A stretch of 64,000 nucleotides of DNA from Marinilabiliaceae bacterium (GTDB lineage Bacteria > Bacteroidota > Bacteroidia > Bacteroidales > Marinilabiliaceae): positions 1-64,000 of the forward strand of contig WRMI01000004.1 of the NCBI GenBank assembly GCA_009777175.1, read 5' to 3'. A model generated the notes under the pieces. It ran no database searches, was not told the origin of the DNA, and saw only the letters and a program-made list of their open reading frames with translations. Shown in pieces: positions 37,641 through 46,321 of the stretch. The translations under genes were made by a program, and so were the position numbers. How positions within the stretch are numbered: position 1 is the first letter of the stretch; the number at the start of each line of letters is the position of its first letter.

Positions 37641-37807
37641 TTTATTTATTTTATTTTTTTGCCTGCAAAGGACATAAAGGACTTTGAGGACTTAAACTTT
37701 TTGGTTAATTATTATTTTATTTATTTTATTTTGCCTGCATAGGAATTAAACTTAAAAATTGATTCAAATTGTTGGAATTTTGCCTAACTGTGGGTTGAAA
37801 CCTACAG

Positions 37808-38146
37808 TTATAATCCGTTTTTACGTTTTAAGATTTCTATTTCTTTTCCTGAAATGTTTTGCTGTTCTCCTTTGTCGTATATTGTAAGTAGATAGATTTT
37901 TGAATGTTCTATATTTATCAACACGTTGCATGTAATAACCCGTGCTCCTCCTCTTTTTCCGTTACCCTTGGATGCAATTGCCATACGTACTTTACGGGCA
38001 TTACTACCTAAAGAAGTGCCCGTTTCGGGATTTTTTAGCAACTTATTAAGTAGAATTTCATAATCATTATCTAATGAATGATATTTTTTTGAAAGTCGCT
38101 TAAAATTACTTTCAAAATCACTTGTAGTTATTATCGTGTTGTTCAT
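37808..38146 (-). CDS. RelE/ParE-superfamily toxin
   Basis: This is a putative ribosome-dependent mRNA interferase or related toxin. The 112-residue product has the compact RelE-like pattern: a first helix with FKRLSKKYHSL, then a basic beta-strand region (GNARKVRMAIASKGNGKRGG) with ARVITCNV, and a closing strand IYLLTIYDKG. Its ATG overlaps the antitoxin stop by 4 bp, the usual antitoxin-first arrangement. The assignment rests on size, pattern and partner rather than on invariant catalytic residues. Confidence 0.8.
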   Translation of the reverse strand: MNNTIITTSDFESNFKRLSKKYHSLDNDYEILLNKLLKNPETGTSLGSNARKVRMAIASKGNGKRGGARVITCNVLINIEHSKIYLLTIYDKGEQQNISGKEIEILKRKNGL

Positions 38147-38406
38147 TTTCCGTTACGTATTTCTTCAAGAAATTCTTGTGCAGTTTTTTCTTGTTTTTTG
38201 CCGTCAAGCATAAGGCGGACATCTTTAAATGCACTGTCTAATTGGCGATGAAGGTCGCTTTTATTAACTACCTCTTCGTATGTTAGTTCGCGTTTTGCAC
38301 TCTTTTTAACAAAAGAAATAACGGCTTCATCTGCCGATTTTAATAAGGCTATAATGCTTTTTCCCAAAGGAAGTTGCTCGTTTATTTGTAGTTGATATGT
38401 TGTCAT
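38143..38406 (-). CDS. Cognate antitoxin
   Basis: The 87-residue product has an N-terminal strand and helix and an acidic, probably flexible C-terminal tail (AQEFLEEIRNG) that would wrap the toxin. It precedes and overlaps the toxin gene. Its own promoter is visible upstream (38440-38470). A second copy, about 85% alike by eye over the first 75 residues, is encoded 120 bp upstream. Confidence 0.8.
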   Translation of the reverse strand: MTTYQLQINEQLPLGKSIIALLKSADEAVISFVKKSAKRELTYEEVVNKSDLHRQLDSAFKDVRLMLDGKKQEKTAQEFLEEIRNGK

Positions 38407-38439
38407 AATCTATGAAGTTTTACTTTTTAAATTTGGTCG

Positions 38440-38470
38440 CAAAAGTAGATTAAATTATTGAGAATTTCAA
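38440..38470 (-). promoter_or_regulatory. Promoter of the toxin-antitoxin operon
   Basis: On the minus strand, TTG (38468-38470) and the -7 box TACTTTTG (38440-38447) are 20 bp apart. The antitoxin start codon is 33 bp downstream. Confidence 0.65.
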
Positions 38471-38527
38471 GCGCAAAAATGAAATTGATACTTTTTAACA
38501 AAAGGTTTAACCTTTCAGTCAAAATCC

Positions 38528-38794
38528 TCAGTCGTTATTATTTTGTAATTCATAAATCAGTTCGTCTAAGGTTTTTTCTCTTTTTTTGCCGTCAAGCATA
38601 AGGCGGACATCTTTAAATGCGCTGTCTAATTGGCGATGAAGGTCGCTTTTATTAACTACCTGTTCGTATGTTAGTTCGCTTTTTGCTTTTTTTTTAACAA
38701 AAGATATAACGGCTTCATCTGCCGATTTTAATAGGGCTATAATGCTTTTTCCCAAAGGAAGTTGCTCGTTTATTTGTACTTGATATGTTGTCAT
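38528..38794 (-). CDS. Orphan duplicate antitoxin
   Basis: This is a second copy of the antitoxin encoded at 38143-38406. The shared part runs from MTTYQ-QINEQLPLGKS to VRLMLDGKK; the last dozen residues differ (LDELIYELQNNND). No toxin gene follows it; the next gene is the intact antitoxin-toxin pair. The start at 38794 is set by similarity to the other copy and by a promoter (38828-38858) that lies inside the longer frame beginning at 38890. It may act as an anti-addiction antitoxin for the neighbouring or another toxin, or be a decaying duplicate. Confidence 0.78.
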   Translation of the reverse strand: MTTYQVQINEQLPLGKSIIALLKSADEAVISFVKKKAKSELTYEQVVNKSDLHRQLDSAFKDVRLMLDGKKREKTLDELIYELQNNND

Positions 38795-38827
38795 AGTCAA
38801 TAAAGTTTTACTTTTTAAATTAGGGCG

Positions 38828-38858
38828 CAAAATTAGATGAAATATTTGAGAATTCCAA
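38828..38858 (-). promoter_or_regulatory. Promoter of the orphan antitoxin, duplicated with the gene
   Basis: TTG (38856-38858) and TAATTTTG (38828-38835) on the minus strand are 20 bp apart, the same spacing and surrounding words as in front of the first antitoxin (38440-38470). The duplication therefore included the promoter. Confidence 0.62.
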
Positions 38859-38940
38859 GCGAGTACAATGAAAAAATATTTTTTTTTCATAGGAAAGATA
38901 ATAAAAAATTTTAGAAAAATATTTTTTAAAGCTGGTAATG

Positions 38941-39262
38941 GGGGTAAATATATTTTGCCAAAAAGGACATAAAGGATTTAAAGGAATTCAATGATCGCTA
39001 ACTAATCACTAATTTCAACGCAAAGGCGCAAAGTTGAGGACGCAAGTGTCGCAAAAGGTTTGAATAGGAAACATTCTAACAGAATGCGTTTTTATGCTTT
39101 GAAATTATTTTCTACCAAGCGATACATGCATTCCTATAAATTCAATGCATCGCCTAATGGAATGCAAAAAACCAAATTGTAGGACATTTTGGTATCCGCC
39201 GCAAAAGTAATATTTTCCCATTTATCAACAAAAAAATTTTCTGAGGTCAGGAAATCTGAATT
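38941..39262. repeat. Cluster of dispersed intergenic repeats and a partial MITE-like element
   Basis: Within the 882-bp gene-free stretch 38795-39676 lie AAGGACATAAAGGATTTAAA words (also at 36443-36500 and 37665-37700), the AACGCAAAG module (39018-39052), paired GCATTCC/GGAATGC modules (39068-39170), the palindrome-like word around GTAGGACATTTTGG, and the element end GAGGTCAGGAAATCTGAA (39243-39260). From 39263 to the promoter of the next gene I see nothing recognisable. Confidence 0.65.
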
Positions 39263-39585
39263 TACAATAATATAAATGATGTAATTAGTCACTCAATATC
39301 CTTTGGATAGTGCAGTTCAGGGAGTATAAGAATATGCTGTTTGGGGAGGTTTTCAAAGATATTGAGAGTTGAGGCAAAAGAACAAATCTGATAGCGCGTT
39401 GTTAGCGCATTTGACTGAAAAGGCAAATAGTTGCCGTTAGCTTAAGGTAAAAAATTAGTCGCAATGCTATTTGCAAAAGAGTGTAAAACATTGAACGAAA
39501 ATGTAATTATTGCAGAAAAAATAGTAAATTTATAATTTTTGCACATTTTCACAACTCCGAACTTGAAAAAAAATAATTTTTTTTA

Positions 39586-39615
39586 TTTGATATTCCAAAA
39601 TTTAATCTACTTTTG
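39586..39615 (+). promoter_or_regulatory. Promoter of the DUF2723 gene
   Basis: TTTG (39586-39589) and TACTTTTG (39608-39615) are 18 bp apart, about 62 bp before the start codon. Confidence 0.6.
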
Positions 39616-39676
39616 CCCCCTCTAAATAAGAGAAAATATACTGAAAATATAGATATACAATACATTTCGAAAAATA

Positions 39677-42600
39677 ATGAAGAAATATAATTTATGGAAT
39701 AATTTATTCGGTTGGATATCATTTCTTATATCCGCCGTTGTTTATTTAATGACCATTGAACCGACAACAAGTTTTTGGGATTGTGGCGAGTTTATTGCTG
39801 CCTCATACAAATTATTGGTCGGCCACCCTCCGGGTGCGCCATTTTTTATGCTTGTGGGAAACTTTTTTACGCAATTTGCACCTGATGTTTATAAAGTTGC
39901 AATTATGGTAAATATTATGTCGGCTCTGTGTAGTGCATTTACAATTTTGTTTTTGTTTTGGACAATCACGCACCTTGCAAGAAAAATTGTAATAGGCAAA
40001 GAAACAGAATTTGAAGAGTGGAAAATTTATGCAGTAATGGCAGCAGGAATGGTTGGCGCACTAGCATATACTTTCAGCGACACATTTTGGTTTTCCGCCG
40101 TTGAAGGTGAAGTTTATGCAATGTCATCGCTTTTTACAGCACTCGTTTTTTGGGCAATACTGAAATGGGAAAATGTTGCTAATGAACCTTTTGCCAATAA
40201 GTGGTTAATTTTAATTGCTTATTTGATGGGACTTTCGATAGGTGTTCACTTGCTTAATCTACTTGCAATTCCCGCTATTGTGATGGTTTATTATTATAAA
40301 AATTTTGAAGTAACTACAAAAGGTGCCTTCAAAGCGCTTATTTTGTCCGCATTGATACTATTATTTGTACTTTATGGCATTATTCCGGGCGTTGTAAAAA
40401 TAGCAACTTGGTTCGAACTATTATTTGTAAATAGTTTTCAACTTCCGTTCAATACGGGAGTCCTTATCTATGCTATTCTTTTGCTCGGAGGGCTTTCTTA
40501 CGGAATTTATTATACTTACACAAAGAAAAAAGTGATTTTCAATACGATACTGACGGCAGTTGCGGTAATTATTCTCGGATATTCTTCTTTTGCACTTATA
40601 GTAATTCGTTCCGTTGCCAATCCAACCATGGATCAAAATTCGCCCGAAGATGTATTTACATTGATGTCATATCTTAATCGCGAGCAATATGGTGACCGTC
40701 CACTTTTTAGTGGTCAACATTTTAATTCTCCCATCGACAGAGAAGCAATGAGACGAGAAGATGCAAAAGGAAATGAAGGAACACCCACCTATATTCAAAC
40801 ACAAATTACAAATAAAAAAGGAAAACTTATTGACCATTATAAGATAGTTGATTATCGTCCAAAATATATTTTTAACTCTCGCACAACAACATTTTTCCCA
40901 CGAATGTATAGTCGAGAAGATCGTCATATTCAGGAATATAAGTCTTGGGGTCAAATAAAAGGTCGCTCCGTTTCTGTAATTGGTGATTCGGGAAACATGC
41001 AAACTGTCCAAAAGCCTACTTTTATCGAAAATATGAGGTTTTTTATTGATTATCAGGTTCGTTACATGTATTTCAGATATTTTATGTGGAACTTTGCAGG
41101 ACGGCAGAACGATATGCAAGGTTACGGCGAACCGCACAGAGGTAATTGGATTTCGGGCATCCCGCCCATTGATAATTTAATGTATGGCGACCAATCAAAA
41201 CTCCCCGATATTTACAAAAATAACCCCGCACGAAATAAATATTATATGTTGCCGCTTTTGCTCGGAATTATTGGAATGTTATATCAGTCGAGCGCGGGAA
41301 AAACAGGAAAACAAGGTTTTTGGGTTGTGATGCTTCTCTTTTTCCTGACAGGATTAGCAATAGTAATATATCTAAATCAAACTCCGCTTCAGCCCCGTGA
41401 ACGAGACTATGCTTACGCAGGCTCATTTTATGCCTTTGCGATATGGATTGGTCTGGGTGTCCTCGCTGTTGTTGAAGGGTTACGCAAAATTGTGTGCGGA
41501 AAAGTGGCAAGTTTCATCTCTTTTGTTATTTGTCTTATTCTTGTTCCTTGTATTATGTGCGCTGAAAATTGGGATGACCACGACCGTTCGCACCGATACA
41601 TCGCGCGAGATATGGGTTATAATTATTTAGATATGGTCGACGAAAACGGCGTAATTTATACAAACGGCGATAATGATACATTCCCATTGTGGTACGCACA
41701 AGAAGTTGAAGGATTCCGTACAGACGTTAGAGTTTGTAACCTTTCTTATTTACAAACCGATTGGTACGTCGACCAAATGAAACGAAAATCATACAAATCA
41801 GACCCTTTGCCATACTCCTTAACCCACGACCAATATGTTACAGGAACACGTGATATAGTTTATATGTTCGATAGAATTGAAGGATACGTTGATTTAAAAG
41901 AGGCAATTAAATTTTTAGCAAGTGAAAACCCAAAAACAAAAAGTATACCCGGCTACATTGGACGTGTAGAACATTTGCCCGCTAAATCTTTTTATGTTAA
42001 TGCCGATAGCGCTAAAATTATGCAAAACAATATGGTTAGCGAAAGATACGCTCATTTAATTGATTCGGTACTTAAATTTAGCCTCAATAAAGATGTTATT
42101 TTAAAGAACGAACTGATGGTGCTTGATTTATTGGCACAAAACGACTGGAACCGTACTGTTTATTTTGCCTCATCTGTCGGTTCAGAAAATTATACAGGTT
42201 TAGAACGACATTTTCAATTAGAAGGATTTGGTTATCAGATAGTTCCAATTAATAGTGGAGTGCAATATAATCGTTTCGGAATGAGTGAATATGGTCGAGT
42301 TGATGCCGATAAAATGTATTACAACGTTATGAATAAATATAGATTAGAAGGTTTTAACGACCCGCGCGTATATCTTGACGAAAATCATCTGCGAATGGCA
42401 TATAATATAAGGAATAATATTACGCGTCTTGCAAGTACTCTTATCAGCGAAGGAAGACCCGAAATGGCTATTGAAGTACTCGATAAAGCAATGGAAAAAA
42501 TTCCATCTCCACGCGTTCCTCATAACATTTTTTCTCTCTTTATTATTGATGCATATTACGAAGCCGGCGAATTTGAAAAAGGCGACGCAATAGCAGTGGA

Positions 42601-42811
42601 ATTTGCCGAAATGGCTAAACAAGAACTTGACTTTTTTACTTCTTTGCGTCCACGATTAAGAGCTAACTCCTACAGCGAAATACAACGCTCTTTTGGAATT
42701 TATTTGGAAATATTAGAAACTTTGCAAAAATATGACCGCGAAGAATTATTAGATTCATTAGAAGAAGAAATTCAACAAGTATCTCAAAAAATGAACTTTT
42801 ATGGGAGATAG
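39677..42811 (+). CDS. DUF2723 multi-pass membrane protein (TMEM260-like)
   Basis: The 1044-residue product has a DUF2723 domain at its N-terminus, with TIEPTTSFWDCGEFIAASYK at about 25-44, about ten or more membrane helices to about residue 640, and a soluble helical C-terminal region with TPR-like helices (about 900-1040). The animal relative TMEM260 is a protein O-mannosyltransferase, and the D-C-G-E segment near the first helix would be the GT-C-type active site, so protein O-glycosylation is a reasonable inference. It comes 145 bp before a polysaccharide deacetylase gene. Its stop codon is closely followed by AGTTTTC heptamers (42820-42844). Confidence 0.87.
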   Translation: MKKYNLWNNLFGWISFLISAVVYLMTIEPTTSFWDCGEFIAASYKLLVGHPPGAPFFMLVGNFFTQFAPDVYKVAIMVNIMSALCSAFTILFLFWTITHLARKIVIGKETEFEEWKIYAVMAAGMVGALAYTFSDTFWFSAVEGEVYAMSSLFTALVFWAILKWENVANEPFANKWLILIAYLMGLSIGVHLLNLLAIPAIVMVYYYKNFEVTTKGAFKALILSALILLFVLYGIIPGVVKIATWFELLFVNSFQLPFNTGVLIYAILLLGGLSYGIYYTYTKKKVIFNTILTAVAVIILGYSSFALIVIRSVANPTMDQNSPEDVFTLMSYLNREQYGDRPLFSGQHFNSPIDREAMRREDAKGNEGTPTYIQTQITNKKGKLIDHYKIVDYRPKYIFNSRTTTFFPRMYSREDRHIQEYKSWGQIKGRSVSVIGDSGNMQTVQKPTFIENMRFFIDYQVRYMYFRYFMWNFAGRQNDMQGYGEPHRGNWISGIPPIDNLMYGDQSKLPDIYKNNPARNKYYMLPLLLGIIGMLYQSSAGKTGKQGFWVVMLLFFLTGLAIVIYLNQTPLQPRERDYAYAGSFYAFAIWIGLGVLAVVEGLRKIVCGKVASFISFVICLILVPCIMCAENWDDHDRSHRYIARDMGYNYLDMVDENGVIYTNGDNDTFPLWYAQEVEGFRTDVRVCNLSYLQTDWYVDQMKRKSYKSDPLPYSLTHDQYVTGTRDIVYMFDRIEGYVDLKEAIKFLASENPKTKSIPGYIGRVEHLPAKSFYVNADSAKIMQNNMVSERYAHLIDSVLKFSLNKDVILKNELMVLDLLAQNDWNRTVYFASSVGSENYTGLERHFQLEGFGYQIVPINSGVQYNRFGMSEYGRVDADKMYYNVMNKYRLEGFNDPRVYLDENHLRMAYNIRNNITRLASTLISEGRPEMAIEVLDKAMEKIPSPRVPHNIFSLFIIDAYYEAGEFEKGDAIAVEFAEMAKQELDFFTSLRPRLRANSYSEIQRSFGIYLEILETLQKYDREELLDSLEEEIQQVSQKMNFYGR

Positions 42812-42956
42812 CTTTTTTTAGTTTTCAGTTATCAGTTTTCAGTGTTATGTTGCCAAAAAAATGATTCTTTTTTCTTGTCATCCCTCCCGTTAAGGAATGC
42901 ATCCTGTTTGAATCTGGCTACCTTATTTTCTAAAAAAATTTAAGAAATAGAACGCA

Positions 42957-43601
42957 GTGAATATAAAAACAAAATTTAAGATACGACCGCCGTGGATAAT
43001 TAGGACGCTGTTTCCTTATACAATATGGTGTCCCACTTCTAATAAAAACACAAAACCCCATATATACCTAACTTTTGATGACGGTCCAACACCTGAAATC
43101 ACTCCGTGGGTTATTGATTGCCTTAACCATTTTAATGCAAAAGCAACTTTTTTTTGCGTAGGAAATAACGTGATAAAGTATCCTGAAATTTTTCAACATG
43201 TAATAGATAGCGGCATGTCGGTTGGAAATCATTCATTCTCGCATATAAAAGCATATAAAACAAACAAAAAGAACTATTTTGCCGATATTGACAAATGCTG
43301 CGAAGTAGTGAAAAGCAATCTTTTTCGCCCCCCACACGGACAACTTTTTCCTTGGTGGATACCAATGTTAAAAAAACGTTTTTCTAAAATCGTCATGTGG
43401 GACATCCTATCTCTTGATTATGACAAAAATTTTTCACCCGATGAGGTTGTAAATATTGTAACAACACGAATTAGAAACGGTTCAATAATTGTTTTTCACG
43501 ATTCAATAAAAGCTTTTGACCGACTAAAAATTGCTCTTCCAAAAGTATTGAAATATGCGGCTGAAAAAGGGTACGAGATGAGGGTAGTGATTAGTGGTTA
43601 G
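42957..43601 (+). CDS. Polysaccharide deacetylase (carbohydrate esterase 4)
   Basis: This is a metal-dependent de-N-acetylase acting on peptidoglycan or another glycan. The 214-residue product contains the NodB-fold motifs in order: TFDDGP with D41-D42, H92-x3-H96 (NHSFSH), RPPHG (124-128) and a final IVFHDS strand. It starts with GTG; there is no upstream ATG in frame. There is no signal peptide or membrane segment, so it seems cytosolic or tethered by partners. The last codons and the TAG stop run into a TTAGTGG heptamer array. Confidence 0.9.
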   Translation: MNIKTKFKIRPPWIIRTLFPYTIWCPTSNKNTKPHIYLTFDDGPTPEITPWVIDCLNHFNAKATFFCVGNNVIKYPEIFQHVIDSGMSVGNHSFSHIKAYKTNKKNYFADIDKCCEVVKSNLFRPPHGQLFPWWIPMLKKRFSKIVMWDILSLDYDKNFSPDEVVNIVTTRIRNGSIIVFHDSIKAFDRLKIALPKVLKYAAEKGYEMRVVISG

Positions 43602-43683
43602 TGGTTAGTGGATAGTGATTAGTGAGTAATGAGATGTGAGTAGTGAGATGTGAGTATTGAGTATTGAGATGTGAGTATTGAGA
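43585..43683. repeat. Heptamer array at the end of the deacetylase gene
   Basis: TTAGTGG-type heptamers overlap the gene's final codons and stop, then change to TAGTGAG, ATGTGAG and TATTGAG units, still with a strict 7-bp period, over about 100 bp. Confidence 0.85.
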
Positions 43684-43770
43684 ATACATTGTAATGATTG
43701 TATTGATTGTATGTATTGTATGCCGTGCCCTTATGGTATTGATATTCCGGGTTTTTTGCTACACCACAAC

Positions 43771-43962
43771 AAATTCAGAGTTCCTTACCTCATAAACGTT
43801 TTTTTGTTATTTTATAAGGAAAAATCTATTTTTGCTGATGAAACCAAAATGTAGGACATTTTGGTTTTTTGCATTCCATTAGGAATGTGGAAAACTGAGG
43901 TTGATAAATATTTCATAAAAAGGTGACATTTTGATTTCCTCGGAGGTCAGGTAATCTGAAAT
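43771..43962. mobile_element. MITE-like element with terminal inverted repeats, copy A
   Basis: The 192-bp segment is bounded by inverted 21-bp ends: AAATTCAGAGTTCCTTACCTC on the left and, read inverted on the right, a sequence that matches it at 17 of 21 positions. Inside lie a perfect 10-bp palindrome ACCAAAATGT/ACATTTTGGT (43843-43865) and a GCATTCC/GGAATG module. It has no coding capacity. I see no clear target-site duplication. Confidence 0.65.
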
Positions 43963-44206
43963 TAGTTAATGACGGGAACCTGCCCAAAAGTGATATAATA
44001 TTTCCCCCCCCAAAAAACCTTAAATCCGTTCAATCCGTTTATATCCCAAACATGACAATCAGCAAAATCATTGAAAAATATTTTAATAATCACTACTGAC
44101 CGATAAAAAAATAGTGTTATGTTAATTGTAAAATTGCATATTTTCAAATTCCTCATTTCACTACGTTTCATTCGGAATGACGAATTATACTTTGGGGTAG
44201 TTCAGG

Positions 44207-44233
44207 TTCCGCTGCGGCAGCGCCGCTGCGGAA
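44207..44233. other. GC-rich hairpin in AT-rich gap
   Basis: TTCCGC-T-GCGGC, loop AGC, then the exact inverse arm with one T-T mismatch forms an 11-bp GC-rich stem. No T run follows. The surrounding gap 43602-44720 is otherwise repeats and contains no gene. Confidence 0.6.
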
Positions 44234-44431
44234 ACATGTCACTTTAAAGGAATGAAATGGTCATTCCGAGCGTAGCGAGGAATCTTGGTCTGCGTCATTA
44301 TACACATAACTTTACAATAGTACCTTCCTATTATTGTAATGTACAGTTTGAATTAACACCCTTTATACCTTATTTTTACCTTATTTTTCCTACTAAACAA
44401 CCTTAATAGATGATGAAATCCCCTACAATTA

Positions 44432-44556
44432 ACCTTATTACCTTATTTATTAATATATTGAAAATAAGGTAATAAGGTCGGGTTGTTTGTTCATTTTTCT
44501 ACTAAGGTGGTTAGTGAGCCATGTCGAACCATTGTTCTGTTAAAAAAATAAGGTAT
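44432..44556. repeat. Dispersed ATAAGG repeat, copy 2
   Basis: It starts with a perfect 17-bp inverted repeat (ACCTTATTACCTTATTT at 44432-44448 against 44462-44478), followed by the word order TTTTTCTACTAAGG, GGTTAGTGAGCCATGTCG and AAAAAAATAAGGT shared with 23596-23720. Confidence 0.85.
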
Positions 44557-44720
44557 GAATAAGGTTATTTTTTGAAAAAGTTAAATTTTAATCATAAAAT
44601 ATTGAAATTCAACTATATAAAAATTTAATAAAAATTTAATCGGTTAATAGTGTTTAATAATATAAAACATTTTTATGAATATTTCGTTTAAAAAGTGATA
44701 AAAAAATAAATATTTGTAAT

Positions 44721-45926
44721 ATGAAAAAAGTTTTTATAATAGCCGCCAAAAGGACGGCAATAGGAAAATTTCTCGGCACGCTGACCGCGGTATCTCCCGC
44801 AGACTTGGCTGCCAATGTCATTAAAGACATTATTAAAACAACAAACATCGATGCCTCTTTAATCGATGAAGTAATTATTGGAAATATACTTTCTGCAGGT
44901 CAAAAACAAGGTATTGCCCGTCAAGCCTCAATCAAAGGCGGAATACCAAAAGAAGTTCCCGCTTATGGTATCAATATGATATGCGGAAGCGGAATGAAAA
45001 CTATTATCACCGCTTATAACGAAATTATTGCTGATAACGCAAATCTAATTTTGGCAGGCGGAACAGAATCAATGTCTGGCTCGGCATTTTTAATCCCCGG
45101 AACTGTACGATTAGGCTTCAAAATGAACAATTTTGTTTCGTTAGACAGTATGGTTTACGACGGTTTGACAGACGCATTCAACGGCGAACACATGGGACTT
45201 ACCGCCGAAAATATTGCCGAAAAATACAATATTTCCAGAGAAGAGCAAGATTCGTATGCGTTCCAATCACAACAAAAAGCAATTGCTGCTATTGATGCAG
45301 GCAAATTTAAAGACGAAATTGTTCCTTACGAAATCGTTAGCCGTAAAGAAACTATAGTTTTTGATACTGACGAGTTTCCAAACCGTACAACAAGTCCCGA
45401 AAAACTTGCAAAACTTTCACCGGCCTTCAAAAAAGACGGAACTGTTACTGCAGGAAACGCATCAGGAATTAATGACGGCGCATCGTTTGTGCTACTTGCC
45501 TCAGAAGAGATGGTGAAACAATTAGGAATTACCCCTCTTGTTGAAATTGTTGCAACTGGACAAGCAGGCGTTGACCCCAACTTTATGGGTATGGGACCCG
45601 TTCCTGCCATTGCAAAAGCATTGAATAAAGCCTCAATGAAACTATCTGATATGGAAATCATTGAACTAAATGAAGCCTTTGCTGCACAATCACTTGGAGT
45701 TATTAAACAACTATCAGAAGACCACAACGTTACTGAAAGTTGGATCAAAGAAAATTCCAACTTAAACGGCGGCGCAATTGCACTAGGTCATCCAATTGGT
45801 GCATCTGGCAATAGAATTGTTGTTTCATTAATACACGAAATGAAGCGTTCGGGTAAAAAAATAGGACTTGCATCGCTTTGTATCGGAGGCGGAATGGGAA
45901 CAGCAATTATTTTTAAGAATGTGTGA
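44721..45926 (+). CDS. Acetyl-CoA C-acetyltransferase (thiolase)
   Basis: It joins two acetyl-CoA into acetoacetyl-CoA, or runs the reverse cleavage. The 401-residue product has all catalytic residues: C88 in NMICGSGMKT, H357 in ALGHPIGASG and C387 in LCIGGGMG. The family's NEAF motif is at 317-320. It stands alone between repeat-filled gaps. The acyl-CoA dehydrogenase and ETF genes at 58.6-62.3 kb belong to the same kind of pathway, but hydroxyacyl-CoA dehydrogenase and enoyl-CoA hydratase genes are not in the window. Confidence 0.94.
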   Translation: MKKVFIIAAKRTAIGKFLGTLTAVSPADLAANVIKDIIKTTNIDASLIDEVIIGNILSAGQKQGIARQASIKGGIPKEVPAYGINMICGSGMKTIITAYNEIIADNANLILAGGTESMSGSAFLIPGTVRLGFKMNNFVSLDSMVYDGLTDAFNGEHMGLTAENIAEKYNISREEQDSYAFQSQQKAIAAIDAGKFKDEIVPYEIVSRKETIVFDTDEFPNRTTSPEKLAKLSPAFKKDGTVTAGNASGINDGASFVLLASEEMVKQLGITPLVEIVATGQAGVDPNFMGMGPVPAIAKALNKASMKLSDMEIIELNEAFAAQSLGVIKQLSEDHNVTESWIKENSNLNGGAIALGHPIGASGNRIVVSLIHEMKRSGKKIGLASLCIGGGMGTAIIFKNV

Positions 45927-46035
45927 TACCCTTTAACAAAATGGTTGCCTGTTTTTAGTGAGTAAATGAATTAGCAGATATTAGATACTAGATTTTAGTT
46001 ATCAGTTGTTAAATATCAGTCATCAATTAATTTAT

Positions 46036-46062
46036 GCATTGCCATCCCGTTAGGCGATGCAT
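46036..46062. repeat. Single GCATTGCC/GGCGATGC dispersed module
   Basis: The word GCATTGCCATCCCGTTAGGC, continuing GATGCATTG, belongs to the same family as 12780-12890. The rest of the 395-bp gap 45927-46321 shows ATCAGTT-type short repeats near 45985-46025 and a promoter -7 box near its end. Confidence 0.55.
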
Positions 46063-46272
46063 TGAATTTCATGTGATTTTTGCCGAAAATTTGTCTTTCA
46101 CCCAAAAAGACGGAATAAACATAGCTTTGGGCATTTGTTTGTATAAGATTCTCTCGGCAAATTTATTTGTGAAAAGATTCTATATTTCCTTTATAACCAA
46201 CACTTTATCCTCATCCGAAATATTTTAACATTTATTTAAAATCTTTGTAATAATTATGTAACAATAGCCAAC

Positions 46273-46280
46273 TACTTTTG
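46273..46280 (+). promoter_or_regulatory. -7 box TACTTTTG of the lipoprotein gene
   Basis: A perfect TAnnTTTG match 42 bp before the start codon. A TTTG at 46244-46247 is 25 bp upstream, longer than usual. Confidence 0.5.
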
Positions 46281-46321
46281 TCGCATAAAAATTTTAAATT
46301 TTATTTATTTTTAAATTTCGT

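Noticed and set aside
38795..38890. Longer N-terminus for the orphan antitoxin
   Set aside because: The other antitoxin copy starts at the matching methionine, and a promoter lies in the proposed extension.
45326..45760. 144-codon minus-strand frame inside the thiolase gene
   Set aside because: It is antisense to a fully conserved thiolase and has low-complexity composition typical of shadows.
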